From positions 1 through 64,000 of IMG/VR virus record IMGVR_UViG_3300017971_000228: 64,000 bases of DNA; one strand, 5' to 3'. The stretch is from a virus. The first letter of the stretch is position 1, and each line of letters starts with the position of its first letter. The translations under genes and the position numbers were made by a program. Positions 57,041 to 63,933 of this stretch are shown here, in pieces. Below the pieces are notes generated by a model, which was not told where the DNA came from, did no database searches, and saw nothing but the letters and a program-made list of their open reading frames with translations.

Positions 57041-57463
57041 TCACTCCTCTAGGTCTTGACCCTGTGTGGTCGGTGGCCCTTCGTCATCTCCGATGATGCG
57101 TGGGTGTCGGGTACGCTGCTGGTGCTGCTGCAGGAATTGCACCATGTTCAGGATCGTGCGTTGTTCATCTTCTGGGAACTTACGAAAGTCATCCAGCAAT
57201 TGCCATTCGAGTTCGGTTCGGGGGGTGGAGGTTTGGTCGGCAAGCCAGTGCTGATCACTGAGACCGAGGAGATAGTCGGTAGTAGTATTCAGAGCTTCTG
57301 CAATCTTGCCCAGAGTTATTGCTGAAGCATTGGGCCGTTCGCCACTGAGCATGCGATAGATATGACCAACGCTTACACCCGAGCGATAGGACACCTGCCC
57401 CGGTGTAAAGTCCAGTGCCTCCATGCGTTCTCTGATTCTGTCGGTACGGATTCGTTCTGCCAT
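57041..57463 (-). CDS. Repressor-like XRE-family helix-turn-helix protein
   Basis: A 140-residue protein. RIRERMEALDFTPGQVSYRSGVSVGHIYRMLSGERPNASAITLGKIAEALNTTTDYLLG is a full XRE helix-turn-helix domain; the C-terminus is a short helical dimer element (EDEQRTILNMVQFLQQHQQR). It is divergent from the Cro-like gene, the arrangement of a phage CI/Cro switch. The -10 box lies only six bases from its ATG, predicting a leaderless message. It lacks a peptidase (LexA/CI) domain, so induction must differ from lambda. Confidence 0.82.
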   Translation of the reverse strand: MAERIRTDRIRERMEALDFTPGQVSYRSGVSVGHIYRMLSGERPNASAITLGKIAEALNTTTDYLLGLSDQHWLADQTSTPRTELEWQLLDDFRKFPEDEQRTILNMVQFLQQHQQRTRHPRIIGDDEGPPTTQGQDLEE

Positions 57464-57467
57464 GCGC

Positions 57468-57480
57468 CTATTATAGCATA
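57468..57480 (-). promoter_or_regulatory. Leftward repressor promoter (extended -10)
   Basis: On the minus strand TATGCTATAATAG contains TGCTATAAT, an extended -10 (TATAAT at 57475-57470). The -35 region is weak. The predicted start is at or next to the repressor ATG (57463). The 13 bases are an exact inverted copy of those at the rightward -10. Confidence 0.7.
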
Positions 57481-57490
57481 TTCCGAAGGC

Positions 57491-57546
57491 AATTTGACCG
57501 TTTGGCGAAAGTCGTGGCAAATTGGATTTGACAAGTGGCCAAAAGT
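57491..57546. promoter_or_regulatory. Operator-like repeats between the divergent promoters
   Basis: ATTTGAC followed after a few bases by TNGGC/GGCC and AAA occurs twice (from 57492 and from 57526), about 34 bases apart, one overlapping the rightward -35. TTTGGC and its complement GCCAAA also face each other here. These are plausible repressor/Cro binding sites. Confidence 0.5.
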
Positions 57547-57556
57547 ATGCTATAAT
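57528..57556 (+). promoter_or_regulatory. Rightward early promoter, perfect consensus
   Basis: TTGACA (57528-57533), 17-base spacer, TATAAT (57551-57556): a perfect consensus promoter firing into the Cro-like gene and early region. Confidence 0.9.
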
Positions 57557-57588
57557 AGTAGCCAGGTGACAACAACGGAGGGAGGATA

Positions 57589-57825
57589 GTGAACAAGCTA
57601 TTGGAGGCACTGGAGCAGAAGCGCGGAGATACGTCGATAGTGGAGTTTGCTGAAGGACTCGGTATGCACTTCAGTTCATACTACCGACTTCTCAGGGGTG
57701 AGCGCGGGATAGGTGCGGATCTGGAACGACGGATCATGCGCCGGTATCCCGAACTCACCCTTGTTTTTTTGCAGCAATTTTCGCCAAGTGAGCACCAAGA
57801 AGTGCCAACTGAGCACCAGGAATAG
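57589..57825 (+). CDS. Cro-like helix-turn-helix protein
   Basis: A 78-residue protein, first gene of the rightward early operon, GTG start with GGAGGGAGGATA upstream. SIVEFAEGLGMHFSSYYRLLRGERGIGADLERRIMRRYP is an HTH with recognition helix near residues 25-35. The C-terminus repeats EHQEVPTEHQE. It likely counters the divergent repressor. Confidence 0.75.
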   Translation: MNKLLEALEQKRGDTSIVEFAEGLGMHFSSYYRLLRGERGIGADLERRIMRRYPELTLVFLQQFSPSEHQEVPTEHQE

Positions 57826-57929
57826 CGTCTAGCAGGCCGTAGGATCAATTCTAAGCATCGGTGGGCGTGTTTCAGGGCGATTAGGACTTCCGATACCTCA
57901 AACAGCTAGAGAGCGTCTAGGGGGCTTAG

Positions 57930-58337
57930 ATGGTTACGATGACAGAAAAGATCAGCCAAGAGTTCGCAGGTAGGACACGGCAAGACGGCCCCGAGTTCCG
58001 CCCCACGTTCTCCAGGACCAACGGAAGTCTGATCTTCCAGTCACCCCGACGCGGCATCCTCAAGGGGTGGCTCGGGTGGGTGAAGATCCACCTGCCCATG
58101 TTCGCTTACGATCTGGAACGCCAATGGTGGGAAGCACCCCTGGGCGAAACGTCCTACGCCAAGGCAGTCTGGGCGGCGCATCGCCTACACGGCAAGGTGA
58201 ATTGGAGTGAGGGGATTCGGGAGTGGGCTGAGTCTCAGGGGCTAGAGACAGACGAATGGCGGGTCACCAAGCAGGAACGAGATGATGCGCTTCCCGCTTA
58301 TGTGGATCGACCAAGCCGAATGAGTATGTTCAAATGA
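57930..58337 (+). CDS. Early hypothetical protein
   Basis: A 135-residue protein rich in Trp and Arg (RGILKGWLGWVKIHLPMFAYDLERQWWEAPLGE). ATG at 57930 or 57939. No family is recognised. It might be an early regulator; the phage's presumed antiterminator has not been identified and this is one of few unassigned early proteins. The preceding 104 bases (57826-57929) hold no gene or clear signal. Confidence 0.55.
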   Translation: MVTMTEKISQEFAGRTRQDGPEFRPTFSRTNGSLIFQSPRRGILKGWLGWVKIHLPMFAYDLERQWWEAPLGETSYAKAVWAAHRLHGKVNWSEGIREWAESQGLETDEWRVTKQERDDALPAYVDRPSRMSMFK

Positions 58338-58537
58338 CGATCCGAAGATACCCCGATCCCGAACGATATCCCTACAACTGTACTCTCTGTAAGTTCTACG
58401 TGCCGACAGGCAAGCGGATGTGGGCCTGTGGGCATCTGAGGGGCTACGCGGGGTGCAAGGGGCAGAATGAATGGATAGCAAAGTCGGTCGAAGAGCGTCG
58501 TACCACCAAGGCGCCCAGATTTGCGAAGGAGGAATGA
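58334..58537 (+). CDS. Small Cys/His-rich early protein
   Basis: A 67-residue protein with CTLCKFYVPTGKRMWACGHLRGYAGCKGQ, likely one zinc site. Its stop overlaps the next ATG. The function is unknown. Confidence 0.6.
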   Translation: MTIRRYPDPERYPYNCTLCKFYVPTGKRMWACGHLRGYAGCKGQNEWIAKSVEERRTTKAPRFAKEE

Positions 58538-58620
58538 TGGCAGATCCGATGGCGATAGCGTGGGGCATCTTTGCGGTAGTAGCGATCGTGCTGGCCTTTG
58601 CGCCAAGGAAGACCCAGTGA
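58534..58620 (+). CDS. 28-residue single-span membrane peptide
   Basis: ATG 58534 overlaps the previous TGA (ATGA), with GAAGGAGG ahead. The peptide is one transmembrane helix (MAIAWGIFAVVAIVLAFA) with a basic end (PRKTQ). Tight coupling on both sides supports translation. Confidence 0.55.
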   Translation: MMADPMAIAWGIFAVVAIVLAFAPRKTQ

Positions 58621-58826
58621 TCCCCGAAGACGCGATTATCATTCGATACGGAGAAGTCCCCAGCATGAAGGCATCCCAGCGGTTTGCCAGCATGCTGAAG
58701 GGGATCATCGAGATAGGGAGGCAACATGAACGCATACATGCCATTGTTCCTGCTGGTGCTGGCCGTGCCGCTGGCGATGCTGATGGACTTGGCGCAGCGG
58801 ATACTCGGGTGAGGGAGGCCGCGTGA
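58617..58826 (+). CDS. Small early protein
   Basis: A 69-residue frame, GTG 58617 overlapping the previous stop. The first ~40 residues (IPEDAIIIRYGEVPSMKASQRFASMLKGIIEIGR) look protein-like; the Ala/Gly-rich rest overlaps another small frame (58726-58812) and could be shadow. An exact dispersed motif copy covers codons 7-10. Confidence 0.5.
   Translation: MIPEDAIIIRYGEVPSMKASQRFASMLKGIIEIGRQHERIHAIVPAGAGRAAGDADGLGAADTRVREAA
58634..58644 (+). repeat. Dispersed motif GATTATCATTC, exact copy 8
   Basis: Exact copy just behind the start of the small early gene at 58617 (Ile-Ile-Ile). Confidence 0.75.
58726..58812 (+). CDS. Nested 28-residue membrane peptide
   Basis: ATG 58726 with GGGAGGCAAC upstream, read one frame off from the host gene 58617-58826. 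It encodes one hydrophobic helix (MPLFLLVLAVPLAMLMDLA) and a short polar end. A good ribosome site and hydrophobicity support it, but the overlap makes it uncertain. Confidence 0.45.
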   Translation: MNAYMPLFLLVLAVPLAMLMDLAQRILG

Positions 58827-59095
58827 AGTTCTACCCCGATGCTGACTACTACTGTGGGGCTTGCGAAGCGGTCCGGTCCGGATGGGAGGACCCCCGACTG
58901 TGGGACATGCGATCCTACGGCGGGGGGCTGTATGTCATGGCCAACTGCCCGCACTGTCATAGTTCTAGGCTGATTGTAGAGCTGGAACGCAGACAGATGC
59001 TGGCCAGGAGTTTGGAAGGAGACCCCGATGAAAGTCATCGCCATCAACGCCTACACGCAGGACTATCCCCGAATCATCTTTTGTCGTCCGCATAG
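58823..59095 (+). CDS. Small zinc-ribbon early protein
   Basis: A 90-residue protein: YYCGACEAVRSGW and ANCPHCHSSRLIVE supply two CxxC pairs. GTG start overlaps the previous stop. The last ~20 residues overlap the next gene. Confidence 0.6.
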   Translation: MKFYPDADYYCGACEAVRSGWEDPRLWDMRSYGGGLYVMANCPHCHSSRLIVELERRQMLARSLEGDPDESHRHQRLHAGLSPNHLLSSA

Positions 59096-59210
59096 AAATC
59101 GCTGCTACGTTCTTACCCAGAAGCGGGCGCAGACGCTGATCCCGATTATCAATGACAGTGGCTCACGCCGCATTCATCATGATGGGTGGGCGTGGGTAAG
59201 GGGGGCGTGA
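59028..59210 (+). CDS. Small early protein
   Basis: A 60-residue basic protein from ATG 59028 (GGAAGGAGACCCCG upstream) with MKVIAINAYTQDYPRIIFCRP. No family. A motif-like GATTATCAATG lies at 59144. Confidence 0.5.
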   Translation: MKVIAINAYTQDYPRIIFCRPHRNRCYVLTQKRAQTLIPIINDSGSRRIHHDGWAWVRGA

Positions 59211-59575
59211 TGGATATTGTGAACGAATATCTACAGGAAACTCGGAAGAGCATGGAGGGCTTGCCCCGCGGGCTTCGGGAGATGCTGGATATTAGGCCCA
59301 AGATCATCTGTGCTGATGGGTTTACCGTGTCAGTGCAAGCAAGCCTAACGCACTACTGTAGCCCTAGAGACAACTATGGGCCCTACAGTGAAGTAGAGCT
59401 GGGGTTCCCGTCGCAGGAAGAACCCGACATCATGGATTGGGCTGAAGATCCCGATGCTCCTACAGGCACAGTCTACGGGTATGTTCCCGTGACTGTAGTC
59501 GCAGCAGTCATTGACAAGCATGGTGGGATTGATCGCAATGCGACGCTGCGTGGTGGTGCGAAGGGGGGCACGTGA
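59210..59575 (+). CDS. Early hypothetical protein
   Basis: A 121-residue protein, ATG 59210 overlapping the previous TGA. Acidic, with VNEYLQETRKSMEGLPRGLREML as an N-terminal helix. No family is recognised. Confidence 0.55.
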   Translation: MDIVNEYLQETRKSMEGLPRGLREMLDIRPKIICADGFTVSVQASLTHYCSPRDNYGPYSEVELGFPSQEEPDIMDWAEDPDAPTGTVYGYVPVTVVAAVIDKHGGIDRNATLRGGAKGGT

Positions 59576-59576
59576 G

Positions 59577-59681
59577 ATGTTCCGCTACTGTGAGCACTGC
59601 AAGGCAATGACCGTCCACCACCAGAAGCATGGTGAATGGGTATGTGGGAAGTGCGGTGAGAAGTACGGAAGGAGTGAATGA
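59577..59681 (+). CDS. 34-residue zinc ribbon
   Basis: ATG 59577. YCEHCKAM and VCGKCGEKYG form a complete CxxC-x14-CxxC zinc ribbon with a minimal size. The stop overlaps the Rad52-like start. Likely a nucleic-acid or protein-binding accessory. Confidence 0.6.
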   Translation: MFRYCEHCKAMTVHHQKHGEWVCGKCGEKYGRSE

Positions 59682-60412
59682 TGAACCAGGAACAGCTAGA
59701 ACGCCTGAAGTCTCCGTTCCCAGCTGAGGAAGTCCAGTGGCGGGCAGGTGCCACCAACAAGGATGATACCAAGGCTCTGGCCCTGGCCTACATTGACGCT
59801 CGTGCGGTAATGGAGCGACTGGATGAAGTAGTAGGGCCCATGAACTGGACCGACACCTATGATGAGTGGAAGGGTGGTGCAGTCAAGGCTGGCATCGGCA
59901 TCCGCAATGAAGAGGGCTGGGTGTGGAAGTACGACGGGGCGGATGATTCGGACTTTGAAGCTACGAAGGGTGGGTTCTCTGATGCCTTCAAGCGTGCGGC
60001 CGTCAAGTGGGGCATCGGACGCTATCTCTACCAGCTTCCAGCAGTTTGGGTTCCGTGCCAGAAGTACGGCAAGACCGTCAGATTATCAACCACACCAGCA
60101 CTGCCCAAGTGGGCCCTGCCCGACGGCGATACTTCATCCCCAAGATCCGAACCACAACCAGAACCTACCGAGGAACCAACAGCTGAAGAACCCACGACTG
60201 GGAAACCAAAGCCCTGGGTGGTCAACAATAGTACCCGTGGGCGCTTCTGGGGATGGGCCAAGAAGGCTGGCTTGTCCCACGATGACGTTCACACCGCCCT
60301 TGGCATAGACAGCCTCATGGACTGCGATCTGGACTATGGCGAGGCCCAGAAGGAAGCCCTACGCTGGCGGGACCAGCAGAAGCAAGCGGAACCCGAAGCT
60401 CTACCACTCTAA
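59678..60412 (+). CDS. Rad52/22-family single-strand annealing protein
   Basis: A 244-residue recombination protein. QLERLKSPFPAEEVQWRAG, ALALAYIDARAVMERLDEVVGPMNW, and GGFSDAFKRAAVKWGIGRYLYQLP are the signature of the Rad52/22 (Sak/DdrA-related) fold that anneals ssDNA. A Glu/Pro-rich linker leads to a short C-terminal domain. It is the likely recombinase of the phage replication module. Confidence 0.88.
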   Translation: MMNQEQLERLKSPFPAEEVQWRAGATNKDDTKALALAYIDARAVMERLDEVVGPMNWTDTYDEWKGGAVKAGIGIRNEEGWVWKYDGADDSDFEATKGGFSDAFKRAAVKWGIGRYLYQLPAVWVPCQKYGKTVRLSTTPALPKWALPDGDTSSPRSEPQPEPTEEPTAEEPTTGKPKPWVVNNSTRGRFWGWAKKAGLSHDDVHTALGIDSLMDCDLDYGEAQKEALRWRDQQKQAEPEALPL

Positions 60413-60430
60413 GTTCTGTGGGAGGATGCC

Positions 60431-60634
60431 ATGAAGCATTTCGTTGATGGGAACATGCTCTGCATAGTCAAGGATGACTTCGAGAATCTTCAGGAAAGCA
60501 ATGCGGTGTTCCTGCCCCTCAAGTCAGAATCTGCCCAGACAATCATCAATCGTGGTTTCAAGGCTCTGCCCATTGGGGATCTGATGGGTATTTACATGGA
60601 ACTACAAGGCGCTACGCCAGTAAGATTGAAGTAG
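60431..60634 (+). CDS. Small hypothetical protein
   Basis: A 67-residue protein with GGGAGGATGCC upstream. FLPLKSESAQTIINRGFKALP hints at a helix-rich fold. No family is recognised. Confidence 0.55.
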   Translation: MKHFVDGNMLCIVKDDFENLQESNAVFLPLKSESAQTIINRGFKALPIGDLMGIYMELQGATPVRLK

Positions 60635-60688
60635 TCGTGAATGCCGGCACGGAGGCTTAATGATGCTCGCTCTCTCTAGGGAAACACC

Positions 60689-60842
60689 GTCCGGCCCGTC
60701 TAGCCGGATACCGTGCAACGGAGAGGGGATCGCTGCTAGGGATCAGTCCGACGATCCACGTTAGGCTAGGTGGGGATAGGCCACCCCTATCCCCACCGCA
60801 ATCAGAGGCAAGGGGGTAGGGGAAGTTGAGGCCCCTGCCCCC
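60689..60842 (+). ncRNA. Highly structured non-coding gap
   Basis: The 230-base gap (60635-60864) holds four stem-loops: TCCGGC/GCCGGA (60690-60708), GGATCG/CGATCC (60727-60757), GTGGGGATAGG/CCTATCCCCAC (60770-60796, 11 perfect pairs, 5-base loop) and GGGGGTAGGGG/CCCCTGCCCCC (60812-60842, 11 pairs with one wobble). The last is 22 bases from the next ATG and overlaps no T-run. A structured leader, ncRNA or replication-related site is possible. Confidence 0.45.
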
Positions 60843-60864
60843 ACAATCAAAGGAGGCCAACATC

Positions 60865-61239
60865 ATGATCGACCTCCATACTGAACAGAGACGATACACT
60901 CAAAGCAGTCTGTGGGACGGGTTGACGGAACGAGGCAACCTCACCCACACAGCCATCCGACACATCGAGAACGCCCAATCGGAGTTATGGGGCGCCTGCG
61001 AAGTCTTCCTCGAACGACGCAAGGTTACCGAAGCCCGACACGCATTATCAATCCAGTTAGCAACCCTAGAAGCCAGAGAAGCGAAGCTGGTGACCAGGGG
61101 CGAGAACCTACTGCGACGATGCATGCTGGTGATGGGGGATCTGAGGCACATGCGACGAGTATGTTCTTCAGCGGAGTACCAGCAACGCGCAGACGACTGG
61201 CGCGACGGCCATCTTTACCAGGCATGTCCAAGCAACTAG
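60865..61239 (+). CDS. Helical hypothetical protein
   Basis: A 124-residue protein from ATG 60865 (AAAGGAGGCC upstream), with a long helical centre (TAIRHIENAQSELWGACEVFLERRKVTEARHALSIQLATLEAREAKLV), possibly a coiled coil. Function unknown. Confidence 0.55.
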   Translation: MIDLHTEQRRYTQSSLWDGLTERGNLTHTAIRHIENAQSELWGACEVFLERRKVTEARHALSIQLATLEAREAKLVTRGENLLRRCMLVMGDLRHMRRVCSSAEYQQRADDWRDGHLYQACPSN

Positions 61240-61472
61240 AGGAGGTGATCCGACTCTCTCTCCCCGGTGACACCCGCTTCCCACTTCTAGGCCCCATCTG
61301 GGAAGTACAGGATGACGGGGAGTACGTCCAAGTCGAGGGGGCCCGATGGCATAGAGAGGGGGACAGGATCATAGCAGACTACACACGTGAAGAACTTGAG
61401 TTGCTGTACGGGATGCTGGAGTACTCAGAGAACGGTGACACGAACGGGAACGGTTGGTGGTGGCTAGAGTAG
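61224..61472 (+). CDS. Small hypothetical protein
   Basis: An 82-residue acidic protein from ATG 61224, overlapping its upstream neighbour by 16 bases. It has a short beta pattern (WEVQDDGEYVQVEGARWHREGDRIIADYT). No family is recognised. Confidence 0.55.
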   Translation: MSKQLEEVIRLSLPGDTRFPLLGPIWEVQDDGEYVQVEGARWHREGDRIIADYTREELELLYGMLEYSENGDTNGNGWWWLE

Positions 61473-61485
61473 AACGGAGGAATGA

Positions 61486-62409
61486 ATGAAGATCGCACTT
61501 AACAATATCAAGCCATCGCCTCACCCAATACGCACATCATGGGATGAGGACAAGCTGAATGAGCTGGCACAGTCCATCAGGGAGCAGGGGCTGATCGTGC
61601 CGGTGAAGGTGAGACCAGTGAACGGGTCGTATGAGCTGGTGTACGGCCATAGACGGACAGAGGCAGCACGTCGGGCAGGGCTAGCGGAGCTTGAGTGTGT
61701 GGTGGAGGGATTGGATGATACCGATACGCTCATTCAGGCATTGATTGAGAATGTGCAGCGAGAAGATCTGTCAGCAGTAGAGAAAGCCAAGGGTCTGCAT
61801 AGACTCATAGAGCAGACGGGATGGAGTCGCAATGAAGTGGCTAGGCGTGGGATCATGGACCTCAGCTTTGTCTCTCGATTGCTGTCTTTGCTGGAAGAGC
61901 CGGCACCGATATTGGCTAAGCTATCACCCATTGTCCAGGGCAATGACTTTCACATCACGGAAAAGCATATCAGGCAACCACGGGAGGTTGGCCTTTCCCC
62001 AAATGAGCGCATCAGCGTGATTGATAAGGCTGAGCGAGAAGAACTCACATCGACTGAGACCCGTCAAGTCGCAGAGTCGTATTCTGCTGCCGAGGATGAC
62101 GCTGAGCGCGAAGCCATCCTCAGCACTGACTACCACGATCCCGCCTTCCAGCAACTGGTAAGGGCTAAGGCTACGGTCAAGCGCCGCCAACAACGAAAGG
62201 AGCAGAAAGAACGACAAGACAACCCACGCGAGGTCAAGGAGTACATCGAAGCGGTTCAGACGTTTAGTGCCGCTGTCCAGCTAGCTATCAAGGTCGCTGA
62301 CTTCGGCAAGTTCTCACCAGAGGCAGGCCAGTTCCTGAAGGGCTGGCACAACAGTGTCCGCAATGGACTAGACAGACTAGAACAGGTATGGGAGGAAAAG
62401 AATGCCTAA
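61486..62409 (+). CDS. ParB-like nuclease/DNA-binding protein
   Basis: A 307-residue protein with the ParB N-terminal domain (ELAQSIREQGLIVPVKVRPVNGSYELVYGHRRTEAARRAGLAELECVV), including the GHRR nucleotide-binding box, and the central HTH (LIENVQREDLSAVEKAKGLHRLIEQTGWSRNEVARR). The C-terminus is divergent and helical. It could serve plasmid-like partition, or act as a regulator or nuclease in replication. Confidence 0.85.
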   Translation: MKIALNNIKPSPHPIRTSWDEDKLNELAQSIREQGLIVPVKVRPVNGSYELVYGHRRTEAARRAGLAELECVVEGLDDTDTLIQALIENVQREDLSAVEKAKGLHRLIEQTGWSRNEVARRGIMDLSFVSRLLSLLEEPAPILAKLSPIVQGNDFHITEKHIRQPREVGLSPNERISVIDKAEREELTSTETRQVAESYSAAEDDAEREAILSTDYHDPAFQQLVRAKATVKRRQQRKEQKERQDNPREVKEYIEAVQTFSAAVQLAIKVADFGKFSPEAGQFLKGWHNSVRNGLDRLEQVWEEKNA

Positions 62410-62905
62410 GTTCAAGAGTGAAGAGTCACGGCAGGCGTTCTGCGAGCAGTATGCCGCCGTCAAGGAATGGAGAACCGATGTGGTGTGTGACCTGATTCGC
62501 AAGGTCATGCCCACGGGAAGCGAGAAGGCGATTCCCAAGAATGGGGTGGCCAGGGTCGCCGTTGACTACTATGAGAAGCATGCTGACGAGATCCGAGATG
62601 GTGACGCCATGTTTGATGCGCACAAGGACTCGTTCATCTGCATACGGTACATCCTCAATCACTGGTCTGACGTGACAGGGCGGCTGTCCGACATGGGGGT
62701 CACGGTCTGCTACTGCCATAAGGGGCAGTTCATCTCCGGCAAAAGGGCAGACATCGAAGCTGTGTTTACCCACAGGGACACCATCATTCGCAAGACAACT
62801 GAGAGGCGCAACTTGCTGGCTGAGAACGCCAACCGCAAGCGGTATATCGCTCTTCCGATGCTGACCCTAGACCTCTATCTGCCAGCGGTCTCTGTAGCTG
62901 CATAG
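62402..62905 (+). CDS. Early hypothetical protein
   Basis: A 167-residue protein overlapping the ParB-like gene by 8 bases. SDVTGRLSDMGVTVCYCHKGQFISGKRADIEAVFTHR in the centre; no family recognised. Confidence 0.55.
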   Translation: MPKFKSEESRQAFCEQYAAVKEWRTDVVCDLIRKVMPTGSEKAIPKNGVARVAVDYYEKHADEIRDGDAMFDAHKDSFICIRYILNHWSDVTGRLSDMGVTVCYCHKGQFISGKRADIEAVFTHRDTIIRKTTERRNLLAENANRKRYIALPMLTLDLYLPAVSVAA

Positions 62906-62942
62906 ATCATTGGGAACAGGAAACCTATACACATTATCAAAG

Positions 62943-62960
62943 CCTGGGGGCTGCCCCAGG
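62943..62960 (+). other. Short perfect hairpin upstream of the primase gene
   Basis: CCTGGGG and CCCCAGG (7 pairs) around GCTG. No T-run; it may be a pause, processing or binding element in the 86-base gap before the primase. Confidence 0.4.
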
Positions 62961-62991
62961 TTGGACTCATACATAGAACGAGGGACACGTC

Positions 62992-63933
62992 ATGGAAGAC
63001 GCAGCCAGAATCAAGGAAGCGGTGGATTGTCGGGATTGGGTAGCAGCGACGTTAGGCGAACCAGAGTACAAGAACGGTGATCACTGGAAGTGGACATGTC
63101 CGTTTCATGGCGATACCGATCCGTCCCTTGCGGTGTACCAAAATGGATTCTACTGCTTCGGGTGTGATGCCAAGGGTGACGTGATTGACTGGGTGATGGA
63201 GTTCCAGAACCTGGACTTCAAGGCGGCAACGCAGGTGATAGAGTCCGGCATACTGACTTCGGGATCATACCGCGCCCAGGCCCAAGTCCACCAACGTATT
63301 GCCAAGGCCAAGAAGCAGCGAATCCGAGTGCTGGCAGCGGAAGTCAAGTGGCATGAAGAGTACGCTGATGCCCTACTGAAGCACGCTGAAGCGTTGGAGT
63401 ACCTAGAACAGCGGGGCGTGGACTACACGATGGCGGAACACTTCGGGCTAGGCTATCGAGAATCGCCCTGGGGCCCAGCGATAAGCATACCCTGGAAGGT
63501 GGGCGGTGAGTTACGGGGCATCCAGTACCGAATGATCCACGGGGACGGCCACATGCGCTATCGGTGGGAGAACCGCATGGAATCCAACCCGACGATTTTC
63601 AATGCCGACACCATCCATTCGGGTAGCAAGCCACTGTGGATCACGGAAGGCGCCCTCAAGAGTGTCATTCTCGTGAAGCATGGCCTGGACTCATGTGCGA
63701 TTATCAATAAGCAGGGCTGGAAGGCGGGCTGGGCCCCGCACTTCCACCAGCGCCAAGTCTATGTGGCCCTAGATCCCGATGCCCGAGATGAAGCGCAGAA
63801 GATCGCGTCCGACATAGGATCCAACGCGAAGGTGGTACAGCTGCCAAGGAAGCCGGATGACTTGTTGGTGGAAGATGGGTGGAAGGTAGAGAACTTGTTG
63901 GCGTGGGCGAGGAGTGGGAGGGTCGCTGAGTAG
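62992..63933 (+). CDS. CHC2 zinc-finger/Toprim primase
   Basis: A 313-residue primase-like protein. TCPFHGDTDPSLAVYQNGFYCFGCDAKGDVIDWV is the CHC2 zinc-binding domain; WITEGALKSVILVKHGL and VYVALDPDARDEAQ are Toprim metal motifs. It is short compared with DnaG (~600 residues) and lacks a visible helicase part. It makes RNA primers for phage replication, possibly with a helicase encoded beyond the window. Confidence 0.85.
   Translation: MEDAARIKEAVDCRDWVAATLGEPEYKNGDHWKWTCPFHGDTDPSLAVYQNGFYCFGCDAKGDVIDWVMEFQNLDFKAATQVIESGILTSGSYRAQAQVHQRIAKAKKQRIRVLAAEVKWHEEYADALLKHAEALEYLEQRGVDYTMAEHFGLGYRESPWGPAISIPWKVGGELRGIQYRMIHGDGHMRYRWENRMESNPTIFNADTIHSGSKPLWITEGALKSVILVKHGLDSCAIINKQGWKAGWAPHFHQRQVYVALDPDARDEAQKIASDIGSNAKVVQLPRKPDDLLVEDGWKVENLLAWARSGRVAE

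Noticed and set aside
57468-57480. Treating CTATTATAGCAT at the switch as a copy of the dispersed motif
   Set aside because: It resembles ATTAT..CAT only with an insertion and is fully explained by the inverted -10 promoter element.
62943-62960. Intrinsic terminator before the primase gene
   Set aside because: The perfect hairpin has no T-run and is followed by an early gene in the same direction.
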